From CAILLO01 sp964579735 (GTDB lineage Bacteria > Bacillota > Clostridia > Saccharofermentanales > UBA5734): a DNA stretch of 14,461 nucleotides. The notes beneath the pieces were generated by a model, which saw only the letters and a list, made by a program, of their open reading frames with translations, ran no database searches and was not told the origin of the DNA. A program made the position numbers and the translations under genes. Location: the NCBI GenBank assembly GCA_964579735.1, contig CAZOHH010000059.1, forward strand, positions 1 through 14,461, read 5' to 3'. Below are positions 5,986-12,587 of this stretch, in pieces (position 1 is the stretch's first letter; each line of letters begins with the position of its first letter).

Positions 5986-7922
5986 GTCCGGAGATCTTCC
6001 TTGGTTTCGTTCCGGTCCAGTCGGATGCGTACGATTTCAGACCCGGATTCCGGTAGATTCCGGAACGAAATTCCGTTCGCATGCAGTTCCCGCCCGGAAA
6101 GGCGCTCGCATCTGCCGCTGTCCTCATGGAGGACGTCGTAGACTCCCTCTTCGACAAGACCTTGCAGACGAACGGTCCGTTCTTCCGGAGCCCCTTGCAG
6201 GCGGAAGGCGAAGACGACCGCGTCCTTCGCGACGCTCAGGAACTCGAAGACGGGGAAGCGCTCCCCCTGTCCGCCCGTCAGAGGCTGCGGAGTGAGACGG
6301 AAGGCGTCGCCGGACCGGATGAAGTCGGCGTGGATTTCGGTGTAGAAGTCGCAGAGCTCCTTGAGGCGTGCACGGCACCAGTCGGGCAGGTCGGGAAGAC
6401 GGTAGGAGAACCCGGGAACCCCCATCAGCACGGCGCGGATCAGATAGTCGAAGCGCGCGCGCGGCATGTCGGCGGAGATCGGGTGGCGGACCCCGAGATT
6501 GTGGTCCTGAAGCACCTCGGACCAGCTGAAGTGCATCAGCGCGCTCTGGTGCAGGTAGGACAGCGCGCCCCAATAAAGCTGCAGATGGAACTCCGTGTGG
6601 TCCGGGTCGCTGAGGAAGGTCCAGTGGACGTGCGACAGCATCTCGACGTCGCAGCGGAGGCCGCCGGACGAACAGTTCTCGATCACGACGCCGGGGTGCC
6701 GTCGCCGGACCTCGTCGAGCATCCGGTAGTAGGCCCGATAGTGCGCGTGGAGGCCGTCGCCGACGCCGTGGCCGTGGCCCGGGGCATTGCAGCCCGGCGC
6801 GGGATCGAGGTTGTAGTCGAACTTGATCCAGCGCGCGCCGTACTCGCCGAGGATGCGGTCGACGACGCCGAGCGCCCAGACGTAGGCCGTCGGGTCGGCG
6901 AGGCAGACGTAGCCGAGGGATTTCCCATCGCGGCGGGCGATGATCCCCGGGTGCGTCGTCAGCAGGGCGGCATCCTTCCCCACGGCCTCGATCTCGCACC
7001 AGAGCCCGGGGAGGATGTCGAGACGGGCGACCCGATCGCACAGGGACTTCATGCCCGAGGGGAAGTCCCTCGTGTTGATGACGTCCCAGTCGCCGCGCTT
7101 CTCGTACCAGCCCTGGCCTTCGGCCTGGTATCCGAACCAGCCGGCGTCCATCGTGGCGTAGCGGCAGCCCAGTTCCTTGGCGAGACGCGCGTTCTCGACG
7201 AAGAGGTCCTCCGTCAGGAACTTGTCCTCGTGCGGCCACCAGCCGTTGTACTCGATCGGCACGAGGTCGGCCGGGAGTTCCTTCGCAAGTCCGAGGCGGG
7301 CGCGGAAGTAGCGGCGCAGCGCGAGGCTCGCGTCCTCGAGCGTGCCGGCTTCGCCGACGAGCAGGTCGGCGGCGGCGAAGGTCGCACCAGGGGCGACGTC
7401 GATGAAGAAGTCGGGGGCGGAGTGGCCCATCGAGAAAAAGGCGCGACCGCCCTCGCGGTCGATGCGGCAGGTCCAGCAGCCGGACCAGGCGAGCGCGACG
7501 GCGAGGCCACGGTCGAGAGCTGCAAGTCCGGCCCAGGGGATGAAGCCTTTGCTGGAGCGGCCGGCGACCGAGGCGAACTCGAAAGAGCCCTCGAGGCGCT
7601 GCCGCTGCGGGAAGAACTCGGAACCCCAGTCCGAAGTGAAATAGTGCAGATCCAGCGGGTCGGCGTCCAGCGGGAAGCCGACGTCGAGGGCGTACAGGCG
7701 GATCGGGCGATCGGTGAAGTTGAAGAATTCGGCGTGCAGTCGGCTGACGGGGAACTCGCGGTCTCGGACGCGCACGATGACGACGCCGGTGTTCGCCGCG
7801 GTGTCGAGGAAACGGCGGTACACTTCGGTCCGGGTTCCGTCCGGAGCCGTCTCGACGGTGCGGGCGGAGAGGTCGTGGCGATAGTCCTTGTCGTCGAAGC
7901 GGAGGCGGTACAGCACGTCCAT
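5982..7922 (-). CDS. Alpha-galactosidase, glycoside hydrolase family 36
   Basis: Hydrolyses terminal alpha-galactose from oligosaccharides such as melibiose or raffinose by a retaining mechanism. An N-terminal beta-sandwich region is followed by a TIM barrel from about residue 225 (ORF numbering from the ATG at 7940). Seen: YATMDAGWFGY (261-271), GLWCEIEAVG (312-321), the nucleophile in WIKFDYN (Asp375, family K-x-D-x-N pattern), the ENCSSGG loop (421-427) and the region of the acid/base in LSDPDHTE (Asp445 or Asp447). There is no signal peptide, so it acts on imported substrate. The ATG at 7922 is preferred because AAAGGAA lies about 9 bases ahead of it, overlapping the upstream in-frame ATG at 7940, which lacks a well-placed site. 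That gives 646 residues. It follows the binding-protein gene after a 107-base gap with a large hairpin and overlaps the UroD-like gene by 4 bases. Alpha-N-acetylgalactosaminidase activity cannot be excluded. Confidence 0.92.
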   Translation of the reverse strand: MDVLYRLRFDDKDYRHDLSARTVETAPDGTRTEVYRRFLDTAANTGVVIVRVRDREFPVSRLHAEFFNFTDRPIRLYALDVGFPLDADPLDLHYFTSDWGSEFFPQRQRLEGSFEFASVAGRSSKGFIPWAGLAALDRGLAVALAWSGCWTCRIDREGGRAFFSMGHSAPDFFIDVAPGATFAAADLLVGEAGTLEDASLALRRYFRARLGLAKELPADLVPIEYNGWWPHEDKFLTEDLFVENARLAKELGCRYATMDAGWFGYQAEGQGWYEKRGDWDVINTRDFPSGMKSLCDRVARLDILPGLWCEIEAVGKDAALLTTHPGIIARRDGKSLGYVCLADPTAYVWALGVVDRILGEYGARWIKFDYNLDPAPGCNAPGHGHGVGDGLHAHYRAYYRMLDEVRRRHPGVVIENCSSGGLRCDVEMLSHVHWTFLSDPDHTEFHLQLYWGALSYLHQSALMHFSWSEVLQDHNLGVRHPISADMPRARFDYLIRAVLMGVPGFSYRLPDLPDWCRARLKELCDFYTEIHADFIRSGDAFRLTPQPLTGGQGERFPVFEFLSVAKDAVVFAFRLQGAPEERTVRLQGLVEEGVYDVLHEDSGRCERLSGRELHANGISFRNLPESGSEIVRIRLDRNETKEDLRT

Positions 7923-7948
7923 CGCGCGGGTTCCTTTCATTTTCCGCC

Positions 7949-7998
7949 GTACCCCTTCGGGCCTGCCTCCGAGGGTGCGGAGACAAGCCCGAGGGTAC
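7949..7998 (-). promoter_or_regulatory. Large intergenic hairpin between binding-protein and GH36 genes
   Basis: The outer stem pairs 7949-7962 with 7987-7998: GTACCC and TCGGGC pair with GCCCGA and GGGTAC, leaving two extra bases on one side. An inner stem pairs CTCCG (7967-7971) with CGGAG (7978-7982) around a 6-base loop. No T-tract follows on the minus strand, so it is not a standard terminator. Such hairpins behind binding-protein genes commonly protect the upstream mRNA from 3' exonucleases, giving more binding protein than downstream enzyme; that role is inferred here. Confidence 0.6.
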
Positions 7999-8048
7999 GA
8001 TCGGCGTGTCGGGTGGACGAGGCCGCCCGGAATCCGTTCAGAATCGGA

Positions 8049-9731
8049 TCAGCTCAGTTTGAAGCCATCGATGTAGGCCTGGCGCTCGGCGATGATCTCT
8101 TCGATGCCCATGCTCTTGGCGGTGGCCGCCCACTGATTGACCAGCGTCTCGACTTCGCCTTCGGACTTCGCGGCGATGATGCTGGCCCAGAACTCGAGCT
8201 TCGCATCGACGATCGCGCCGAACTTCTCGGCCTCGACCGGTCCGGAGAGGAAGTAGTAGTCCTTGGTCGGGACCATGGTGGCGACATAGTGGTCGCGGTA
8301 GTTCTTGCGATTGTTCCAGCCGGCGAGATTGTCTTCACGCAACAGGGCGGGGGACTTCGTCTGGAGCTCCCGGATGGCGGGGACATTGAAGACGAGCTGC
8401 GAATAATAGAAGACGCCATAGGCGGCCGCCTTGTTCCAGTCGAGGTTGTTGGTCTTGGTCTTGAAATCGTCCGTGTATTCGTACTTCCCATCGGAGTTGA
8501 CCTTATAGGTCACGCCTTCGATTCCGGCCTGGACGAGCATCTGTCCATCCTTCGTCGTCAGGTAGTCGAGAACCGCGAGGAAGTGCTTCATCGTGACGTC
8601 GTCGACCTTGCTGCTGATGATGAGCGAAGACCAGCAGCTGATCGGGTTCGTCCAGTCGACGATCCGGGAGTTCTGGATCGCTTTGGAGGCGAAGATCTGC
8701 GGCGCAGCCACGAACATCAGGTCGGGAACAGCGGCCTTCGCGTTGTCGCTGTAGGTGTTCATGTCCCACCAAGCGGTGGTGACGGCGGACACGAGACCCG
8801 AGGAGACCTTCTCCTGCTGCTGGGCGGTCTTGATCGTGAGGACTTCGCTGTCGATCAGGCCTTCGGCCATCAGGGAGTGGATGTACTTGGCGGCCTGCAT
8901 GAGTTCGGGACTGTTGGTGTATTCATAGTTCTTGACCTTGAAATTGTCCTTGGGGTCGAAAGGCAGGCTGTAGGATTCCTGAAGGCCGATCAGCGGGAAG
9001 AACGGCTCATAGAGCTGCTCGATGCCGCTGAGGTTCTCGCCGAGAACGAGGGGCAGGACGCTCTCTCCGTTGACCTTGATTTCAGCGAGACTGCGCTTCA
9101 GGTAGGTCTTGAGTTCATCGGGCGTGGTCGGATACTCCATTTTCAGCTGGTCGAGGAAGTCCTTGCGGACGTACAGGCCGTGCGGGGGCTCGTTGAGGAC
9201 TTCATTCCCACGACCGGTCTGGGTCGGGATGAAGTAGTTCTTGCCGGCGGCGGTCTTGTAGAGATTCGACTCAGGGAACACGAGGCTGTAGATCCGCTCG
9301 TAGGACTTGAGTGTCTCGGTCAGGTCCTTGATCTTGCCCGCCTGCCCGAGCTTCTCGTAGATCGTGCGGGTATAGGCGTCGTTGCCGCCCATGAAGACGT
9401 CCGGGATTTCGCCGGAGGCGACCATCAGGTTGAGCTTCTGGGTATAGTCGTCGCCTGTCGGCACGGTCATCGGCTCATAGACGAGGGTCAGGTTGGTGCG
9501 CTTGGCGATTTCGGGCGCGATGACGTCGAGATCGCTCTCGGGACCGGTCCAGCCCTGTTCGAAGTAGGTGACCTTGAGGGTGTGGGCGGTCGAGAATTCG
9601 GGGTACTCCTTCATAAGGGGTCCGGTGATACCGGGGATGGCGGTCGGGTTCGCCTTGGCGCATCCTGCCACGACGGACAGGGCCATGACAAGTGCGATGA
9701 ACAGTGCGACGAGCTTGACGTTCCTCCTCAT
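8049..9731 (-). CDS. Sugar ABC transporter substrate-binding lipoprotein (LplA/LipO type)
   Basis: Extracellular, membrane-anchored receptor that delivers a sugar to the two permeases encoded just upstream. From the ATG at 9731 the product is 560 residues and opens with a type II signal peptide: charged MRRNVK, a hydrophobic core, then lipobox V-A-G-Cys24, where the lipid is attached. The mature part reads as a family 1 solute-binding protein of the large (about 500-580 residue) kind paired with LplB/YtcP permeases; GEIPDVFMGGNDAY is the typical first-lobe motif and WWDMNTY a later aromatic patch. The start at 9731 is chosen because AAGGAGG lies about 10 bases before it and the signal peptide begins there; the 24 codons further upstream (to 9803) do not look like part of the protein. 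Ligand unknown; the adjacent GH36 gene suggests an alpha-galactoside. Confidence 0.95.
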   Translation of the reverse strand: MRRNVKLVALFIALVMALSVVAGCAKANPTAIPGITGPLMKEYPEFSTAHTLKVTYFEQGWTGPESDLDVIAPEIAKRTNLTLVYEPMTVPTGDDYTQKLNLMVASGEIPDVFMGGNDAYTRTIYEKLGQAGKIKDLTETLKSYERIYSLVFPESNLYKTAAGKNYFIPTQTGRGNEVLNEPPHGLYVRKDFLDQLKMEYPTTPDELKTYLKRSLAEIKVNGESVLPLVLGENLSGIEQLYEPFFPLIGLQESYSLPFDPKDNFKVKNYEYTNSPELMQAAKYIHSLMAEGLIDSEVLTIKTAQQQEKVSSGLVSAVTTAWWDMNTYSDNAKAAVPDLMFVAAPQIFASKAIQNSRIVDWTNPISCWSSLIISSKVDDVTMKHFLAVLDYLTTKDGQMLVQAGIEGVTYKVNSDGKYEYTDDFKTKTNNLDWNKAAAYGVFYYSQLVFNVPAIRELQTKSPALLREDNLAGWNNRKNYRDHYVATMVPTKDYYFLSGPVEAEKFGAIVDAKLEFWASIIAAKSEGEVETLVNQWAATAKSMGIEEIIAERQAYIDGFKLS

Positions 9732-9756
9732 GATTCGCTTTCCTCCTTGTACTTCT

Positions 9757-9819
9757 GGATACCGGTTCCTTCTGACTTGTAGGATCCTTACCTGTCTATT
9801 CAAAAAGCGGTGTCACCAC
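9757..9819 (-). promoter_or_regulatory. Weak hairpin and candidate promoter ahead of the binding-protein gene
   Basis: Just after the permease stop, the minus strand has a short stem, AGTGG-TGACA-CCGCT, followed by TTTTTG, resembling a weak attenuator (five pairs, one of them G-T). Right behind it come TTGAAT and, 16 bases later, TACAAG, each matching four of six consensus -35/-10 bases. Together they could let the binding protein be transcribed partly independently of the permeases. Both elements are weak and could be chance. Confidence 0.3.
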
Positions 9820-10713
9820 TCACTCCTTGACCGAGCCGACGAGGATGCCCCGGATGAAGTACTTCTGGGCGAATGGGTAGACCAGGAACACGGGCAGGAT
9901 CGTGACGACGAGCATGGACATCTTGATGGACTCGGTGGTGATCTTGACGTTTCGGACCATCCCTCCGCCCGTCGAAAGGTTCATGTCCTTGAAGAACGCC
10001 TTCATGTCGGCACCTTGCAGGATGCTGAGGAGCAGGGTCTGCATGGGCCAGAGCTTCGAGTTGCTGACCATGATCGTTCCGTCGAGCCAGTCGTTCCACT
10101 GGGCGATGCCGCCGAGAAGCGTCACGGTGGCGAGGGCGGGCAGGCTGAGAGGCAGGATGATCCTGAAGAAGACGGTGAGGTAACCGGCTCCGTCGAGTTG
10201 TGCACTCTCCTCGAGCGAGTCGGGCAGATCCTTCATGCTGACGCGGAGCAGGAGGATGTAGAAGGGCGCGGCAAGCCAGGGGATCACGTAGACGAGGATG
10301 TTGTTGGTCAGTCCGAGCGTCTTGCAGACCAGGAAGTAGGGGATGATGCCGCCGCCGAAGTACATCGGGACCACGACCATCCAGGTGAAGATCCTGCGGA
10401 AGGGCAGGTCCTTCTTGGTGATCGCGAAGGCGAACAGGGCGTTGACGAGCGTGCCCAGGGCTGCGCCGGCCACGGTTCGGAAAACCGAGATCAGGAAGCT
10501 GCCGACCAGGCGGCGGTCCTGGAACAGCGTCGTATAGTTCTCGAAGGTGAAGGCGCGTGGAATGAGCCAGATCCCACCCCGCATCGCATCGTTTCCCTCA
10601 TTGAAGGACAGCGCGATGACATAGACGAAGGGATAGAGGCATAGGAGGGCGGAGATGACCATGAGGCTCATGTTGAACCCCTCGAAGACTTTTTCGCCTC
10701 TCGACATCTTCAT
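9820..10713 (-). CDS. Carbohydrate ABC transporter permease, LplC/YtcP type
   Basis: One of the two membrane subunits of a type I sugar importer (MalG-like, COG0395-type). The 297-residue length is usual. Hydrophobic segments lie near residues 15-37, 75-98, 110-130, 138-157, 186-206 and 265-282, consistent with six membrane helices. The cytoplasmic EAA loop that docks on the ATPase is seen at about 168-192 (EESAQLDGAGY, then ILPLSLPAL). The ATG at 10713 has a GGGGGGAG site 7 bases upstream; a second ATG at 10707 is less well placed. It lies 17 bases after the first permease gene and 88 bases before the binding-protein start. No ATP-binding subunit is in the window; systems of this class in Firmicutes often share an MsmX-like ATPase encoded elsewhere (known for the class, inferred here). 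Confidence 0.95.
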   Translation of the reverse strand: MKMSRGEKVFEGFNMSLMVISALLCLYPFVYVIALSFNEGNDAMRGGIWLIPRAFTFENYTTLFQDRRLVGSFLISVFRTVAGAALGTLVNALFAFAITKKDLPFRRIFTWMVVVPMYFGGGIIPYFLVCKTLGLTNNILVYVIPWLAAPFYILLLRVSMKDLPDSLEESAQLDGAGYLTVFFRIILPLSLPALATVTLLGGIAQWNDWLDGTIMVSNSKLWPMQTLLLSILQGADMKAFFKDMNLSTGGGMVRNVKITTESIKMSMLVVTILPVFLVYPFAQKYFIRGILVGSVKE

Positions 10714-10730
10714 CGCCGGTCTCCCCCCTT

Positions 10731-11663
10731 CTAGATGATGGATTCCTGGTTCGTCCTCTTGAAGACCCAGTTGGTGACGACGAATAGAAGCAGGCCGACC
10801 ACCGACTTGAAGGCGCCGAGCGCCGCACCCGTCGAAAGGTCATTGAGGGTGCCCGCCGTCAGCGTGCGCAACACGGCGGTGTCGAGGATGTCGCCGAGTT
10901 CGCGGACCGCGAGGTTTCCCATCGTCCAGAGCTGGTCGAAGCCGGCGTTGAGGATGCCGGCGACCTGCATGATGAAGAGCAGGCCGATCGTGCCCGACAA
11001 CACGGGCAGCGTGATGTGGAGCACCTGCTGCCAGCGGTTGGCGCCGTCGATCGTGGCGGCTTCGTAGTGCTCGACGGGGATCGAGGAGATCGCGGCCATG
11101 TAAAAGATCGTCGTGTAACCGAGCGACTTCCACATGTCGGTCAGGATGATGAGCGGATAGAAGAGGGGCTTGCTCTGCATGAACAGGATCGGCTTGTCCA
11201 CGAGATCCGCGGCGAGAAGGGCCTGGTTCACGATGCCGGTGGACGACAGCAGGCTGTACCAGACGCCCGCCACGATTACCCACGAGACGAAGTTGGGGAT
11301 GTAGAGGATCGTCTGGATCGTGCGCTTGAAGAGCTTTTTCCGCAGTTCGTTCAGGAGAAGGGAGAATATGATCGGCATCGGGAAGCCGATCGCGAGCTTG
11401 AGGCCGCTGATCACGAGCGTGTTGCGGAGGGCGCGGCCGAAGACCGGCGAGCTGAAGACGCGCTGGAAGTTCTCGAAGCCGACCCAGGGACTGTCCAGGA
11501 AGCCCGAAACCGGGTCGTAGCGCTGGAACACCATCACCAGTCCGCCCATCGGCAGGTAGGCGAAGGTCAGCAGCACCAGCGCGCCGGGTAGCAGGAACAA
11601 GTACAGCATGCGATACTTCTTCAGGAGGTGGACGGTGTTCGGGGCGAGGAAAGCCTTCTTCAT
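10731..11663 (-). CDS. Carbohydrate ABC transporter permease, LplB type
   Basis: Partner permease (MalF/UgpA-like, COG4209-type) of the following LplC-type protein. From the ATG at 11663 the product is 310 residues, normal for the family. It begins with a short basic N-terminus (KKAFLAPNTVHLLKKYRM) and a first helix at about 20-45; further hydrophobic segments are near 82-105, 118-140, 168-190, 218-238 and 285-300. The EAA loop is at 200-222 (YEAATIDGANRW, then ITLPVL). The reading frame is open to 11777, but those 38 upstream residues are Cys/Arg-rich and unlike family N-termini, and AGGTG sits about 7 bases before 11663, so I use that start. First gene of the transporter operon; the 156-base region before it holds the candidate regulator sites. 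Confidence 0.94.
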   Translation of the reverse strand: MKKAFLAPNTVHLLKKYRMLYLFLLPGALVLLTFAYLPMGGLVMVFQRYDPVSGFLDSPWVGFENFQRVFSSPVFGRALRNTLVISGLKLAIGFPMPIIFSLLLNELRKKLFKRTIQTILYIPNFVSWVIVAGVWYSLLSSTGIVNQALLAADLVDKPILFMQSKPLFYPLIILTDMWKSLGYTTIFYMAAISSIPVEHYEAATIDGANRWQQVLHITLPVLSGTIGLLFIMQVAGILNAGFDQLWTMGNLAVRELGDILDTAVLRTLTAGTLNDLSTGAALGAFKSVVGLLLFVVTNWVFKRTNQESII

Positions 11664-11690
11664 CCGGTTCACCTGCGCGTCCTGGCACGC

Positions 11691-11709
11691 CGCGGGTGGA
11701 GTCCCCGCG
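11691..11709 (-). other. Hairpin in the leader of the transporter operon
   Basis: CGCGGG (11691-11696) pairs perfectly with CCCGCG (11704-11709) around a 7-base loop. It falls between the putative -10 (11726-11721) and the LplB-type start codon, so it would be near the 5' end of the mRNA. No T-tract follows. It might stabilise the transcript or influence initiation; function unproven. Confidence 0.4.
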
Positions 11710-11720
11710 AATCTGTATCC

Positions 11721-11783
11721 AGTGTAGCGTGAACATCCGCAGCGGGCATTGGACGGGAATCCGTTATCTGTGGACAATGTCCA
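11721..11783 (-). promoter_or_regulatory. Candidate activator-dependent promoter of the sugar operon with AraC-type direct repeats
   Basis: On the minus strand TACACT (11726-11721) matches four of six -10 bases, while the hexamer 17 bases upstream (ATGCCC, 11749-11744) is a very poor -35, as expected for a promoter needing an activator. Two plus-strand copies of TGGAC, at 11750-11754 and 11771-11775, are in the same orientation exactly 21 bases apart. The nearer one directly abuts the -35 position, the arrangement used by AraC-family activators. The distal copy also forms part of a 13-base inverted repeat, TGGACAATGTCCA (11771-11783). The adjacent response regulator is the obvious candidate ligand; this is inference from spacing only. 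Confidence 0.4.
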
Positions 11784-11819
11784 GTAGCTTCGGCTGTTTT
11801 CCTGCAGAATCGTACAGAA

Positions 11820-12587
11820 TCACGGATTCGGAGGGGTCTCCGGGCAGTCCGGGGCGGCGTGCCGGCTCCGAGCGTCGCGACGGTACTCTGCCGGCGTCCG
11901 TCCAGTCGACTTCTTGAATACGCGGTGGAAGTACTGCGGGTCCTCGTAGCCGACGCGCGCGGCGACGGTCTTGATCTCTAGCCCGGTGCAGGCCAGCAGT
12001 TCGGCGGCCTGCCGGACCCGGAGCCGGAGCAGGTAGTCCGTGAATCCTATGCCGACCTTGTTCTTGACGAGGCTGGAGAGATATTTCGGGTTGAAGGAGA
12101 ACTTCGCGGAGAGATGCTCCAGCGTCAGTGGCTCTGCGAAGTGCGCCTCAAGGTAGGCGACCACCCGGTCGCTCTCCGACAGCACCTCCTCGCCATACCG
12201 AGGCTGCAGTCCAGACGCGCACTCCTCGAGAGCGGCCTCGAGCTCCGAGACCTTGACCGGCTTGAGCAGATAATGCGTCACATCCCGACCCATGGCCCGG
12301 CGCGCGTATTCGAAGTCGGCGTAGCCGCTGACGATGATGATGCGGGTCATCCGATCGGTTCGGCGGATGCGTTCGATCAGCGCGAGCCCGTCCATCTGGG
12401 GCATGCGGATGTCGGTCACGACGACATCGGGCAGTGTCGCAAGATAGAGGGCCAGCGCGTCCTCGCCGTTGTCGGCCTCGCCGACGATGCGCGTCGCGAC
12501 GGCCGCGCGTCGCAGCGCGTAGCGCAGGTTGGACCGCACGAGCGGCTCATCGTCGACCAGAAGGACGGTCATCACGCGTCGATCCAC
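11820..12587 (-). CDS. Response regulator with receiver and AraC-type DNA-binding domain (YesN-like)
   Basis: Transcription factor activated by the neighbouring kinase. From the GTG at 12587 it has 255 residues. Receiver domain at about 7-125: acidic pair Asp12-Asp13, phospho-acceptor Asp59 in VVVTDIRMPQMDG, Ser87 in IIIVSGYAD and Lys109 in YLLKPV. The AraC/XylS double helix-turn-helix follows at about 143-243, with TLEHLSAKFSFNPKYLSSL and the second helix pair around TVAARVGYEDPQYFHRVFK. It is shorter than many YesN proteins (which often exceed 350 residues) because almost no linker separates the domains. The GTG has an excellent AGGAG site 5 bases upstream inside the kinase gene. The ATG at 12572 shares its A with the kinase TGA stop and would give 250 residues with only a distant site; both starts are plausible. 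Likely targets are the transporter promoter downstream. Confidence 0.93.
   Translation of the reverse strand: MDRRVMTVLLVDDEPLVRSNLRYALRRAAVATRIVGEADNGEDALALYLATLPDVVVTDIRMPQMDGLALIERIRRTDRMTRIIIVSGYADFEYARRAMGRDVTHYLLKPVKVSELEAALEECASGLQPRYGEEVLSESDRVVAYLEAHFAEPLTLEHLSAKFSFNPKYLSSLVKNKVGIGFTDYLLRLRVRQAAELLACTGLEIKTVAARVGYEDPQYFHRVFKKSTGRTPAEYRRDARSRHAAPDCPETPPNP

Noticed and set aside
8029..8038. GGAATCCGTT shared with 11756-11765 in another intergenic region as a common operator
   Set aside because: A single shared 10-mer is expected many times by chance in 14 kb, and the surrounding bases do not align.
6081..9782. A 1233-codon open frame on the plus strand, opposite the GH36 and binding-protein genes
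   Set aside because: It is antisense to two genes with clear catalytic and lipobox motifs; its translation is low-complexity (Asp/Val/Glu/Ala/Gly-rich) with no recognisable domain. Long antisense frames are expected opposite GC-rich genes with strong third-position bias.
11664..11777. N-terminal extension of the LplB-type permease to the upstream in-frame ATG
   Set aside because: The extra 38 residues are Cys/Arg-rich, unlike permease N-termini, cover the putative promoter, and a ribosome site precedes 11663.
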